Notes: generated by a model not told the origin, from the letters alone. A DNA stretch of 64,000 bases from Streptomyces sp. NBC_00358 (GCF_036099295.1 NZ_CP107976.1:8680001-8744000); one strand, 5' to 3'; shown: positions 1 to 8,910, numbered from the stretch's first letter. Translations and numbers: made by a program.

Positions 1-1
1 C

Positions 2-1435
2 GGCCGGCGCGGGCGGCGCTCCGCCGCCGCGGCCCGGCTGACCTCCGACCGGGGCCGACGCGATCTACGGCTGCTGTGGCTGACCAACGCGGTCGACGGC
101 CTCGGAACCCAGACCTCCGGAGTCGTGTTCCCCCTGCTGCTCCTGCACCTGGGTCACGGCCCCGCCGTGGCCGGTGCGTTCGCCAGCGCCGCCGCTCTCA
201 CGGGCGTGGCCGTCGGCCCCCTGGTCGCCGTGCCCGCCGACCGTGGCCACCGGAGACGGATCATGATCGCCTCGGCACTGCTGGCCGCCGCGGCCATGGC
301 GGGCCTCGCGGTCGCCGTGGCGCAGGGGCGTACCGCGTTGTGGATTCTCGTGTCGCTCGCCCTCGCCGAACGGCTGTGCGCGGTGGCCTACGAGGCGGCC
401 GGGCGCGGCGCACTCGTCCATCTCGCCGCCGATCCGGACGAGTTGCCGCGGATCGCGGCCGGGATACAGACGGGCGACCAGGCCGCCCTGGTTGCCGGCC
501 CCGCCCTCGGCGGTGTGCTGTTCCAACTGGCCAGGCCCCTGCCCTTCCTGGCCGACACCGTCTCCTACGCGGTCACGGCGCTCGGCGTCCGAGCGATCCG
601 CACCCCCGTCGACGCACCGCGCGAGCGGCGGGGCCCGTACCCCGGCGTCCTGCGGAGGATGCGCGCGCTGCCGGGCGAGGCCGGAGCCGGGCTCGCCCTC
701 GTCGCCCGCTCCGCCGTACTGAGGCTCGTGGTGACCTGGACGTCGGTGGCGAGCGGTGTGGTGACCCTGCTGTCCTTCACCGTCCTGTTCGTGCTCGGCG
801 CGCACGGCGGTACGGCCTCGACGGGACTGGTTCTGGCGGTCGCGGGAGCGGCGGGGCTGCTCGGCTCGCTGCTGTCGGTGCGGGTCGTGCGACGGTTCGG
901 ACCGCGCCGCGCCCTGGTGACGACGACCTGGCTGCTGATCGTTCCGCCGGCCGCGCTCGGCGCGGCCCACGGTCCCTGGGCCTTCGGGGCGGCCTTCGCG
1001 GGGCTGTGTGTTCTCGTGCCGGTGATCACGGTCGTACTGTCCAGTGCCGCGATCGCCGCCACGCCCCGCGAGGCGCAGTCGCGGGCCGGCGCCGTCATCG
1101 GGTCGGCGGCGGCGCTCGCCGCCGCCGGAGCGCCGGCCGCCGCCGCGGCCCTGGTGACCGAAGTGGGCCCCCGGGCACCGGCGTTGCTGTGTGCCGTGGC
1201 CGTGACCGTGCTCGCCGGATACACCCACATCACCGCCCGCGGGGCGCTCACCCCGGCCCCGGCCGACGCGGCCCGCCGACCCGATGACGCGCCCGAGCCG
1301 TCGTCCGGGACTTCGCCCGAGTCTTCGACGGGGACCTCGGCCGCCCCCTCGACCGGGCGCTCGGCGGGACCCTTCGCCGGACGTTCCTCCGGGCCTTCGG
1401 CCGAACCCTCGACCGGGAAGGAGCGACGGCCATGA
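2..1435 (+). CDS. MFS transporter, 5' end outside window
   Basis: Major facilitator superfamily membrane transporter. The frame is open from base 2, before the first in-frame ATG or GTG, and reads RDLRLLWLTNAVDGLGTQTSG, the usual start of TM1 in small actinobacterial MFS proteins, so only a short N-terminus is missing. About 12 hydrophobic segments follow, with a loop-2-like RGHRRRIM. The last ~50 residues are an odd hydrophilic tail of degenerate (P/S)SGTSPE-like repeats. The stop overlaps the next start as ATGA at 1432-1435, so it is translationally coupled to the S9 peptidase and is probably the transporter of the RiPP-type locus. Substrate is inferred from context only. Confidence 0.85.
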   Translation, partial: GRRGRRSAAAARLTSDRGRRDLRLLWLTNAVDGLGTQTSGVVFPLLLLHLGHGPAVAGAFASAAALTGVAVGPLVAVPADRGHRRRIMIASALLAAAAMAGLAVAVAQGRTALWILVSLALAERLCAVAYEAAGRGALVHLAADPDELPRIAAGIQTGDQAALVAGPALGGVLFQLARPLPFLADTVSYAVTALGVRAIRTPVDAPRERRGPYPGVLRRMRALPGEAGAGLALVARSAVLRLVVTWTSVASGVVTLLSFTVLFVLGAHGGTASTGLVLAVAGAAGLLGSLLSVRVVRRFGPRRALVTTTWLLIVPPAALGAAHGPWAFGAAFAGLCVLVPVITVVLSSAAIAATPREAQSRAGAVIGSAAALAAAGAPAAAAALVTEVGPRAPALLCAVAVTVLAGYTHITARGALTPAPADAARRPDDAPEPSSGTSPESSTGTSAAPSTGRSAGPFAGRSSGPSAEPSTGKERRP

Positions 1436-3723
1436 CCGATCCGTACCGGGTGTTCCGCGGGGCTCTGCCGGACGTCTGCTCCGACGACCCGGCCCGCATG
1501 GTCTTCGTCGGCGACGCCGAGGGGCGCTGCGAGGTGTTCACCTGGGACGCGGACGCCCGCACGGTCCGCCAGGTCACCGACCGCCCCGGCGGGACGGCGC
1601 ACTGCGCGATCGACGCCGACGCCCACGTGTGGTGGTTCGAGGACGACGCGGAGGGGAACGGCCGTTGGTGGTTCCGGGCGTTCGAGGGCGGACCGCGGCT
1701 GCCCGCCCTGCCCGGAGCGCCCGCCGGGCAGCCGCGCGGTCTGGCCATGGCACCGGACGGGACGGTCGCGGCGGCCGTCGCCGACGCCGACACCACGACC
1801 CTCCTGGTCGGACGACGCGGCCGCGCCCCGCGCGTCGTGCTCCGCACGCCTGCCCCGTTCCGGCTCGCCGGCATCAGCGCGGACGGTGATCTGCTCGCCC
1901 TCGCGGCGGCGCCCGGGGACGACCCGGCGGTCACCGTCCTGACCGCACGGGGCGAGCCGGTGGCCGTGCTCTCGGGGAGTGGAGAACCTGGACCATCAAG
2001 GGGCGGAGCCCTCTCTGCGGACGCCGGGGCTTGGGCTGGGCCTGGGGCCGAGGCCGAGGTCGGGGTCCGGGCAGAGGCAGAGGCAGAGTTCGGGGCCGGG
2101 GGCGAGGCAGAGGTCAGGTTCCGGGCTGAGGTCGAGGCCGGGGACGGGGCCGAGGATCGGGCTGAGGTCGAGACTGCGGCCAGGGCCAGGGCCAGGGCCG
2201 GGTCTGAGGCCGAGTTCGGGCCTGAGGCCGACGTCAGGCTCCGGGCTGAGGCCGAGGCCAGGGCCGGGGCCGAGGACCGGGCTGAGGTCGAAGTCGAAGT
2301 CGAAGTCGAAGTCGAAGTCGAAGTCGAGGTCGAGGTCGAAGTCGCGGGCTGGGCCAGGGGCGACGCTGGAGGTGTGGCGGACGGTTCCGCGGCCGCCGGC
2401 GTGGGCGCCTCCGCCGGCGCGACGGACGAGCCCGCGACTCCCGGACCCGAGGACGCGACCGGCCGCCCCGGTGGGCCCGGGGCGCCGGCGCGGCTGTGGT
2501 GCCTGGGCTTCTCCCCGCGGCCTGGAGACCGCGACCTGCTGCTCGTGCGGGAGAACGGGCACCGCTATGTCCTGGCCACCTGGACGCCCGCGGCCGGAAT
2601 GACCGCTCTCCCATGGTGCTCCTTCGACACCGAGATCACCGCCCGCTGGTACCCCGACGGCCGCGCGGTCCTGGTCCGTCAGGAACGGCACGGCCGCTCC
2701 CTGCTGCACCGCGTCGAGCCGCGCACCCGTCGCCGTACCCCCGTCCCCACGCCCGCGGGCAGCCTCCTGGACGCGGCGCCGCGCCCCGGCGATGCCCTGC
2801 ACTACGTATGGACCGACACGGCGCATTCGCCCGTGGCGCACGCCACCGACGAGACCCCGCTGCCACCGGCCGGCCCCGCGACCGTCGTGCCCGGCCACCA
2901 CACCGACTGGTGGACACCCGGTCCGGACGGCCGGGTGCACAGCCTGCTCAGCCTGCCGGAGCGGCGCCTCGCCGTACCGCCACCGGCCGTCTTCCTCGTC
3001 CACGGCGGACCGGCCGACCACGACCGGGACGCGTACGACGCCACCGTGCACTCGCTCGTCGCCTCCGGTTACGCCGTGGTCCGCGTCAACTACCGCGGCT
3101 CCACCGGATACGGGCCCGACTGGCGACGGGCGTTCACGGACGGCGTCGGGCACACCCAGGTGCGCGATCTCGTCGCCGTCCGGGCCGAGCTCGTACGGCG
3201 CCGGATGATCGCCGGGGACGCGACCGCGCTGTGGGGCGTGTCATGGGGCGCCTATCTCGTCCTGCTCGCCCTCGGTACCCGCCCCGGCCTCTGGCGGGCC
3301 GGCGTCGCCGTCAAGCCGGTCGCGGACTGGGCCGCCGCCCACCGCTCGACCACGCCTGCGCTCCGCGCCCTGGACGTACGGCTGTTCGGCGGGACCCCTG
3401 ACGACATGCCCGAGAGCTACGCGCGGAGCTCCCCGATCACCTACGCGGCCGACGTGGCCGCGCCGCTGCTCGTGGTGGGCGCGACGAAGGACGCCAAGTG
3501 CCCTCCCGGACAGATCCGCAGCTATCTCGGAGCCCTGGAGCGGGCGGGAGTACCGCATGAGGCGATGTGGCTGGACACCGGCCACGACGGCTACGACGGC
3601 GCCGCCCACGTCTCCGTACTGCGCCGGTCCCTGCGCTTCCTGCACACCCACCTGCCCGCCGCGCACCGGCCGGCCGGTCCACAGCGTCCCCCGGCGCGAG
3701 TCGGGGGATCCCGGTCCCACTGA
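1432..3723 (+). CDS. S9 family (prolyl oligopeptidase-like) peptidase with low-complexity insert
   Basis: Serine peptidase with an N-terminal beta-propeller-like part and a C-terminal alpha/beta-hydrolase domain. Visible features are HGGPADHD (oxyanion region), NYRGSTGYG, nucleophile S604 in GVSWGAY, and D687 (TKDAKC) and H718 (TGHDGYDG) as triad partners. Residues about 183-360 are an acidic, Ala/Glu/Val-rich insertion not typical of the family, ending in an uninterrupted Val-Glu run; it splits the propeller. The gene starts on the ATGA overlap with the MFS gene and ends 54 nt before the precursor-like peptide, so processing of that peptide (leader removal or clean-up) is a reasonable inferred role. 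No signal peptide is seen, so it is probably cytoplasmic. Confidence 0.85.
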   Translation: MTDPYRVFRGALPDVCSDDPARMVFVGDAEGRCEVFTWDADARTVRQVTDRPGGTAHCAIDADAHVWWFEDDAEGNGRWWFRAFEGGPRLPALPGAPAGQPRGLAMAPDGTVAAAVADADTTTLLVGRRGRAPRVVLRTPAPFRLAGISADGDLLALAAAPGDDPAVTVLTARGEPVAVLSGSGEPGPSRGGALSADAGAWAGPGAEAEVGVRAEAEAEFGAGGEAEVRFRAEVEAGDGAEDRAEVETAARARARAGSEAEFGPEADVRLRAEAEARAGAEDRAEVEVEVEVEVEVEVEVEVEVAGWARGDAGGVADGSAAAGVGASAGATDEPATPGPEDATGRPGGPGAPARLWCLGFSPRPGDRDLLLVRENGHRYVLATWTPAAGMTALPWCSFDTEITARWYPDGRAVLVRQERHGRSLLHRVEPRTRRRTPVPTPAGSLLDAAPRPGDALHYVWTDTAHSPVAHATDETPLPPAGPATVVPGHHTDWWTPGPDGRVHSLLSLPERRLAVPPPAVFLVHGGPADHDRDAYDATVHSLVASGYAVVRVNYRGSTGYGPDWRRAFTDGVGHTQVRDLVAVRAELVRRRMIAGDATALWGVSWGAYLVLLALGTRPGLWRAGVAVKPVADWAAAHRSTTPALRALDVRLFGGTPDDMPESYARSSPITYAADVAAPLLVVGATKDAKCPPGQIRSYLGALERAGVPHEAMWLDTGHDGYDGAAHVSVLRRSLRFLHTHLPAAHRPAGPQRPPARVGGSRSH
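2287..2340 (+). repeat. in-frame hexanucleotide tandem repeat, (GTCGAA/GTCGAG)x9
   Basis: Nine contiguous hexamers, seven GTCGAA and two GTCGAG, encode alternating Val-Glu inside the S9 peptidase. It follows 2040-2286, a degenerate longer repeat in which an AEFG...EAxVRxRAE...GAEDRAEVE block of ~37 codons occurs about twice. Every change of one unit keeps frame, so length variation between strains would be tolerated. Confidence 0.9.
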
Positions 3724-3741
3724 AGCACCAGTGGGACCGGG
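3710..3741 (+). terminator. perfect 13-bp hairpin over the S9 peptidase stop
   Basis: Arms 3710-3722 and 3729-3741 are perfectly complementary with a 6-nt loop. The left arm includes the end of the peptidase gene. No U-tract follows, as is common in Streptomyces. It sits just 36 nt before the precursor GTG, so it may be a terminator, a processing site or a 5' stabiliser of the precursor mRNA. Confidence 0.6.
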
Positions 3742-3777
3742 CCATGCACAGCACCACCCACCGAAGGAGGAACCACC

Positions 3778-3903
3778 GTGCAGAAGGACATCATCCACAA
3801 CGACCCGCTCGCGGGCGACGAGGAGAACCGCAGGCCGGGCATCGGCATCACGATCACCATCCCGTTCCGCAACGCCGACGAGGGCGGCGACGACGAAGAG
3901 TGA
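3778..3903 (+). CDS. putative RiPP precursor peptide (41 aa)
   Basis: Short gene found by reading between the S9 peptidase and the radical SAM gene. A strong AAGGAGG (3765-3771) lies 6 nt before the GTG start. The product has a charged N-terminal part containing NDPLAGDEENRRP, then the striking alternating stretch GIGITITIPFRN, and an acidic tail. No Cys is present, so it is not a lanthipeptide or sactipeptide. Beta-branched Ile/Thr in the probable core are the residue types that B12-dependent radical SAM C-methyltransferases act on in polytheonamide-like pathways. The gene is framed by two perfect hairpins. Precursor identity is inferred from position, RBS and composition; I do not recognise a named family. 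Confidence 0.7.
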   Translation: MQKDIIHNDPLAGDEENRRPGIGITITIPFRNADEGGDDEE

Positions 3904-3910
3904 CCCACCG

Positions 3911-3946
3911 CCCGGCCGGCCCGTGGTCCACCACGGGCCGGCCGGG
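3911..3946 (+). terminator. perfect 16-bp hairpin between precursor and maturase
   Basis: Arms 3911-3926 and 3931-3946 pair perfectly around the 4-nt loop TCCA, 8 nt after the precursor stop and 39 nt before the maturase start. This position is typical for a partial terminator that gives more precursor than enzyme message. Confidence 0.75.
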
Positions 3947-3984
3947 CACCCCTCCCGTTCCCGCGCCCTCACAAGGAGTCGTCC

Positions 3985-5952
3985 GTGCGCGTCCTTCTGG
4001 TCAACATGCCCTGGTCGCCCATCGACCTTCCCTCCCTGGCCCTCGGCATCCTCAAACGCAGCGTCGACGAGCGGGTACCCGGCGCCACCTGCGAAGTGCT
4101 GCACGCCAACCTGGAGTTCACCGACTGGATCACCAGCCGCACCGAGTTCTCCGCAGAGGACTACGAGTACTACGCGCTCTCCTCCTACTTCCTCGGCTGC
4201 GGCGACTGGGTCTTCTCCTCGGCGCTGTACGACGACCCCGGCTGGCGGGACGCGGAGTTCACCCGCGTCATGCAGGGCAAGCTGCGCAAGTCCCGGATGC
4301 GGATGACCCGTCAACTGCACGCACAGGTACCGGAGTTCATCGACGAGATCGCCCGCCGTATCGTCGCGGCCGAGCCCGACGTGGTCGGCTTCACCTCCAC
4401 GTTCCAGCAGAACACCGCGGCGCTGGCGGCCGCCCGCCAGGTCAAGAAGCTCGCCCCGCACATCGTCACGGCCATGGGCGGGGCCAACTGCGACGCGGAA
4501 CAAGGAGCTTCGGTCCACCGTAACTTCCCCTTCGTCGACTACGTCGTGCGCGGCGAGGGCGAGCAGGCGTTCCCCGAGCTGCTGACGGCGCTTCAGGGCG
4601 AGAAGCCCGAACCGGCCGCGGTCGCGGGCCTGTGCCACCGGTCGGCCGACGGCACCTCCGTCGCCAACCCGATGCCGAGCGGCCCGCTGCCGCCCGCCGC
4701 GATCCTTCCCCCGGACTACAGCGGCTACTTCGAACGCCTCGCCGCCTCCGTGGCACGCAACTGGGTCGAGCCCAAACTCGTCGTCGAGGGCGCGCGCGGC
4801 TGCTGGTGGGGAGAGAAGCACCACTGCACGTTCTGCGGACTCAACGGCTCCTTCATGCAGTTCCGCAGCAAGAGCCCGGACGTCTTCTACGAGGAGATCA
4901 TGGACCTCGCGCGCCGGCACCGCGTCCTGGACATGTACGTCGTCGACAACATCCTCGACATGGGCTACCTGAAGACCGTCCTGCCCCGCATCATCGACAG
5001 CGGCCACGACCTGCGCATGCACATCGAGATCAAGGCCAACATGCGCCGCCCGCAGCTCCAGGTCCTCGCCGACGCCGGGCTCATCTACGTCCAGCCGGGC
5101 ATCGAGAGCCTCAACAGCCGTGTGCTGGACCTGATGGACAAGGGCGTCAGCGGCTGCCAGAACGTCCGGATGCTCCGCGACGCGGCCGAGACGGGGCTCT
5201 CCGTCTCATGGAACTACCTGCACGGATTCCCCGGCGAGACCGCGCAGGACTACGAGCCCGTCATACGCCAGCTTCCGGCCCTGGAACACCTCAACCCGCC
5301 CGTCGACCTGTCGGCCCGCATCGCCATCGAACGCTTCAGCCCCTACTTCAAGCAGCCCGAACTCGGCTTCACCGGCCTGCGCCCCGAGGAGCACTACCGC
5401 TTCACCTACGACCTTCCCGAGGCCGAACTGTACGACCTGGCCTATGTCTTCGAGGCGCCCGAACGCGGGATCACCGCGGAGACCGTCGACGAGCTCAACG
5501 CCGGGATCGCGCAGTGGAAGAAGCGCCATGTGGACGCGCGCCTGACCCATACCGATCTCGGCGACCGGATCGTGCTGGTCAGCCGGCGTGAGGCCTTCGA
5601 CTGGCGGACCCTGTGCCTGTCCGATCCGTTCGAGATCGCCGCCTTCCGGCTGCTGGACCAGCCCCACACCGCGTCGGCCCTCCTGCGCAAGCTGAACGAC
5701 GACCCCGTCGGCTTCGAGGACGTCGTCCAGGAGGACGTCCAGCGGCTGCTGGACCTGTGGGCCGAGCGGGGCCTGCTGTTCACGGACGCCGGGCAGTACG
5801 TCCACCTCGCGCCGGCCTCCGTCAACCAGGATCTGCTCCGCCTCGACTACATGGCCCACGCACACCGGCCTCCGCGTTCCGAGCCGTCCGGCACCGCCAC
5901 CTCGGATCAGCAGGACCCGACGGCACAGACGCCGGCCCCCGCACTTTCCTGA
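3985..5952 (+). CDS. B12-binding radical SAM RiPP maturase (rSAM protein 1 / C-methyltransferase type)
   Basis: The 655-residue protein starts MRVLLVNMPWSPIDLPSLA and has a cobalamin-binding-like domain (about 1-230, with VVGFTSTFQQN and AMGGANCD), then a radical SAM domain with the cluster motif GCWWGEKHHCTFCGLNG. Cluster cysteines are C273, C281 and C284 (CX7CX2C), the spacing of the 'RiPP maturation radical SAM protein 1' family rather than CX3CX2C. Residues about 530-615 resemble a small winged-helix or PqqD-like element that could bind the leader; this is inference. Predicted role: C-methylation or another radical modification of the upstream 41-aa peptide. GTG start at 3985 after AAGGAG. 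Confidence 0.88.
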   Translation: MRVLLVNMPWSPIDLPSLALGILKRSVDERVPGATCEVLHANLEFTDWITSRTEFSAEDYEYYALSSYFLGCGDWVFSSALYDDPGWRDAEFTRVMQGKLRKSRMRMTRQLHAQVPEFIDEIARRIVAAEPDVVGFTSTFQQNTAALAAARQVKKLAPHIVTAMGGANCDAEQGASVHRNFPFVDYVVRGEGEQAFPELLTALQGEKPEPAAVAGLCHRSADGTSVANPMPSGPLPPAAILPPDYSGYFERLAASVARNWVEPKLVVEGARGCWWGEKHHCTFCGLNGSFMQFRSKSPDVFYEEIMDLARRHRVLDMYVVDNILDMGYLKTVLPRIIDSGHDLRMHIEIKANMRRPQLQVLADAGLIYVQPGIESLNSRVLDLMDKGVSGCQNVRMLRDAAETGLSVSWNYLHGFPGETAQDYEPVIRQLPALEHLNPPVDLSARIAIERFSPYFKQPELGFTGLRPEEHYRFTYDLPEAELYDLAYVFEAPERGITAETVDELNAGIAQWKKRHVDARLTHTDLGDRIVLVSRREAFDWRTLCLSDPFEIAAFRLLDQPHTASALLRKLNDDPVGFEDVVQEDVQRLLDLWAERGLLFTDAGQYVHLAPASVNQDLLRLDYMAHAHRPPRSEPSGTATSDQQDPTAQTPAPALS

Positions 5953-6026
5953 AGGACCGGCCGACGGACCGGACAGTGACAGCCACCGCCGACCGGAACA
6001 CGACGACCCGACGGAGACCGCACACG

Positions 6027-6689
6027 ATGACAACGCAGACCGCACCGAACCCGGCCGTGCGGGCGTGGCGCGACCACGACGCCGAGGCCCGCCTGCTCCC
6101 CGGCATGTCGCTGGGGCGCATCCCGGTCGTGGGCGGCGCCGCCGACGCGGACCGCCTCTGGGAGATGGGCGTACGGCTCGTCGAACTGGAGGAGCCGGTC
6201 GACCTCGCGGCCGAGGGCGCCGCCGCGCACCGGCGGGCCGTGGACCTGCTCCGCCTGATCCGCGACCTGACCGCGCGGGCCGTCCAGGTCGACTGGGACC
6301 TGCGGCTCCCGCCGGACGGCGACGCCGAGCGGTGGAAACTGCTCTCCCATCTGCACCCGCCCCGCGGGATCACCGGTCTCACCGACGCCGACGAGGCCCT
6401 GCACGCCTGGCGGACCCGCCACTACCTCTGCAAGCTGGTGTGGCGTCAGGGCCCCGGTTTCGTGCAGATCCGGGACCGCCGCTGGGGCGACCTGCGCCGC
6501 TTCACCGCCGACGAGCCGCACTACCGGGACGCCATCGCCGTGCTGGACCGTGGCGCCGCCCGGACCGACGTGCCCGCGGACGTCCTCGCCGACTTCACCG
6601 CCGAACACCTCGTCCTGCACGTGGGAGACCTGGCGTGGTGGCTCCCGTACCGGGTGTCCCGCTGGCTGCAGGAGGCCATGGCCGTCTGA
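6027..6689 (+). CDS. accessory protein of the RiPP-type locus (DUF5825-like)
   Basis: A 220-aa soluble protein starting MTTQTAPNPAVRAWRD, with LLPGMSLGRIPVVGG near the N-terminus and a Trp/Arg-rich C-terminus (WWLPYRVSRWLQEA). I associate it with the DUF5825 family that accompanies this kind of radical SAM maturase in Streptomyces, but that assignment is from memory. It lies 74 nt after the maturase, same strand. An in-frame GTG at 5976 is an alternative start; ATG 6027 has GGAG about 9 nt upstream. Function unknown; a partner protein of the maturase is the simplest guess. Confidence 0.65.
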   Translation: MTTQTAPNPAVRAWRDHDAEARLLPGMSLGRIPVVGGAADADRLWEMGVRLVELEEPVDLAAEGAAAHRRAVDLLRLIRDLTARAVQVDWDLRLPPDGDAERWKLLSHLHPPRGITGLTDADEALHAWRTRHYLCKLVWRQGPGFVQIRDRRWGDLRRFTADEPHYRDAIAVLDRGAARTDVPADVLADFTAEHLVLHVGDLAWWLPYRVSRWLQEAMAV

Positions 6690-6769
6690 GGGGGCCCGGG
6701 CTCAGGAGAGGCCGCGGCTCGGCGGGGTGGTGCTTGCGGTGGTGGCGGGCGGCGCGGCAGGGTGCGGGT

Positions 6770-7222
6770 GTGCCTACTCTGCTGATCGTGCATCACACAC
6801 CCTCGCCCAACTGCCAGGCCCTGTTCGAAGCCGTGGTCTCCGGCGCGACCGCGCCCGAGATCGAGGGCGTCCGGGTGGTGCGGCGGGCGGCGCTGGAAGC
6901 GACCGCCTCGGACGTGCTCGCCGCCGACGGCTATGTGCTGGGCACCCCGGCGAACCTCGGCTACATGTCGGGCGCGCTGAAGCATTTCTTCGACCTGGTC
7001 TACTACCCGTGCCTGGACACGACGGCCGGGCGCCCCTTCGGCTATTACGTGCACGGCGGCAACGACGTCACCGGCGCCGTGCGCGGCATCGAGTCGATCA
7101 CGACGGGTCTCGGCTGGCGCCGCGCGGCCGAGGCCGCGAAGGTGACCGGCGAGCCCGCCAAAGCCGACATCGAGGCATGCTGGGAGCTCGGCGCGACCCT
7201 CGCGGCCCGATTGATGGACTGA
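6770..7222 (+). CDS. flavodoxin / NAD(P)H-dependent FMN reductase family protein
   Basis: 150-aa flavodoxin-fold protein. HTPSPNCQALFEAV is the FMN-phosphate loop near the N-terminus, and GTPANLGYMSGALKHFFD is the family's characteristic second FMN-binding segment. Start taken as GTG 6770 (MPTLLIVHH), with a GCAGGG upstream. It lies 80 nt after the accessory protein; it may be an independent housekeeping reductase or could supply electrons to the radical SAM enzyme. Only family membership is seen. Confidence 0.8.
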   Translation: MPTLLIVHHTPSPNCQALFEAVVSGATAPEIEGVRVVRRAALEATASDVLAADGYVLGTPANLGYMSGALKHFFDLVYYPCLDTTAGRPFGYYVHGGNDVTGAVRGIESITTGLGWRRAAEAAKVTGEPAKADIEACWELGATLAARLMD

Positions 7223-7266
7223 TCCTGGTGAGTCGAGGCCGCCGCCGGACGGTCGGGACAGCGCCG

Positions 7267-8910
7267 CTACGTCCCGGGGCTCGGGGCGAAGGTAAGGGCC
7301 AGGTGGGCCGTGAGCCGCGTCGCCGTCGGTGGGGAGAAGCGGGCGCCGATGTACCCGTCGGGGCGGATCAGGAAGGCGGTCGGCCGGTCGTCGACCGCGT
7401 AGAGGCGGGCGAACTCGCCGAGTGCGTCGACGTACACCGGCGGACCGGAGGTGTCCGTGGAGGCGCCGGCCGGCCGGATCACACAGGTGGCGACGCGTCC
7501 TTGGGAGAACTCCCTTGCCGCGTCGGCGAGTTGTCCGCTCCGCTCGCCGTCCCCGTACAGCAGCAGCAGATGCCCGCGGTCGCGCAGGAGGTCGTACAGG
7601 CGCAGGGGATGGACGGCGATGTGTGCCGCGAGCCCGGTGCAGTCCGGTGCCCGGTCGCCCGACTGGGGTCCGGGTCCCTCGGACACCGGGTCGACGAGCG
7701 GGCTGCCGCGGTAGCCGACGAGGAGCTGGGCCTCGCGCAGCATCATGGTCCGCGGGTCGAGCGGGTCCGCCTGGACGCCCTGGGTGGCGTGCCGGACCGT
7801 CCGCGCGACGACCTCCTCACCGACCGGCCGCCGCTCGGCGTCGTAACTCGCCGCCAGACCGGGGTGTGTCCCGCCCCTGACGGCGAGGGCGAGCTTCCAG
7901 GCCAGGTTCCAGGCGTCCTGGATACCGGTGTTCATGCCCTGGGCGCCGGTCGGCGGGTGGATGTGCGCCGCGTCCCCGGCGACGAAGACCCGGCCCTCGC
8001 CGTAGCGGTCGACGATCCGGTGGCTGATGCGGAACACGGAGGACCAGCGCAGGGACGAGGCGGTCGTCGGCTGCGGGGACAGCCGGTCCAGCACCGCCTG
8101 GATGTCGGAGAGCGCGGGGGCGTGTCCGCCCTCCAGACCGTGGACGACACCGTCGGCCGGCCCGGCCGGCCCGTCCCGCCTTCCGGCCGCGGAGAGTTCG
8201 GGCGGGACCATCATCGACATCCGGTACCGTCCCCGGCCGGGCAGCGGGATGCACACCAGCAGGTCGTCCACCTCGCCGTCGGCGTCCCGGTGCATGGCGC
8301 GCACCCCGTACCCCGACGGCAGGTCCCAGTCCACCTCCACGTCACCGAGCATGTACTCCTCCGGGAACGCGCTGCCCTCGAAGGCGAGACCCAACTCCTT
8401 GCGCACCAGGCTGTGCGCGCCGTCGCAGCCGATCAGGTAGCGGGCCCTGACCTCCTCCTCGGCCCCGGACGCCGACCGCAGCGCGACGGTCACGCCGTCG
8501 TCGTCCTGGCTGAACGAGACCAGTTCCGTGCCCCGTTCGATCCCGGTCCCGAGGCGCGCGAGGAATCCGTCGAGGATGCGCTCGGTCTCGTACTGCGGCA
8601 ACGCGGCGAAGCCGTACGGCACTTCGGGTGGCAGTACGAGGTCGATCCGGGCCTGTTCGACGCCGTTGACGTACGCCAGCTGCCCGTACATCGGCACCGC
8701 CGCCTCCAGGGCGGTGCGGGCGAGCCCCATGTGGTCCCAGATCTCCAGCGTCCGCGGCTGGATGCCCACCGCCTTCGCGTACGGCAGCCGTTCCGGAAGC
8801 CGGTCGACGATCCGGCAGCGCACCCCACGTCTGCGCAGCTCCGCGGCGGCGGTCAGACCCACCGGGCCCGCACCCGCCACCACGACGTCGGTTCCGAAGG
8901 TGTGCGCCAC
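7267..8910 (-). CDS. FAD-dependent aromatic monooxygenase (PheA/TfdB type)
   Basis: 547-aa class A flavoprotein hydroxylase. GAGPVGLTAAAELRRRG near residue 12 is the Rossmann GXGXXG, GCDGAHSLVRKELG the DG motif and VFVAGDAAHIHPPTGAQG the GD motif. The C-terminal ~150 residues are the thioredoxin-like domain found in phenol hydroxylase and rifampicin monooxygenase-type enzymes. GTG start at 8910 has GGGAGG 5-10 nt upstream. Likely substrates are phenols or antibiotics; none can be named from sequence. Transcribed convergently with the flavin reductase, 44 nt away. Confidence 0.85.
   Translation of the reverse strand: MAHTFGTDVVVAGAGPVGLTAAAELRRRGVRCRIVDRLPERLPYAKAVGIQPRTLEIWDHMGLARTALEAAVPMYGQLAYVNGVEQARIDLVLPPEVPYGFAALPQYETERILDGFLARLGTGIERGTELVSFSQDDDGVTVALRSASGAEEEVRARYLIGCDGAHSLVRKELGLAFEGSAFPEEYMLGDVEVDWDLPSGYGVRAMHRDADGEVDDLLVCIPLPGRGRYRMSMMVPPELSAAGRRDGPAGPADGVVHGLEGGHAPALSDIQAVLDRLSPQPTTASSLRWSSVFRISHRIVDRYGEGRVFVAGDAAHIHPPTGAQGMNTGIQDAWNLAWKLALAVRGGTHPGLAASYDAERRPVGEEVVARTVRHATQGVQADPLDPRTMMLREAQLLVGYRGSPLVDPVSEGPGPQSGDRAPDCTGLAAHIAVHPLRLYDLLRDRGHLLLLYGDGERSGQLADAAREFSQGRVATCVIRPAGASTDTSGPPVYVDALGEFARLYAVDDRPTAFLIRPDGYIGARFSPPTATRLTAHLALTFAPSPGT

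Noticed and set aside
65..1626. Long minus-strand frames opposite the MFS and S9 genes
   Set aside because: Arginine/glycine-rich translations mirror the high-GC third-position bias of the plus-strand genes; no domains and no RBS.
1996..3153. Minus-strand frame with Asp-Leu/Asp-Phe repeats
   Set aside because: It is the antisense reading of the Val-Glu hexamer tract in the S9 peptidase.
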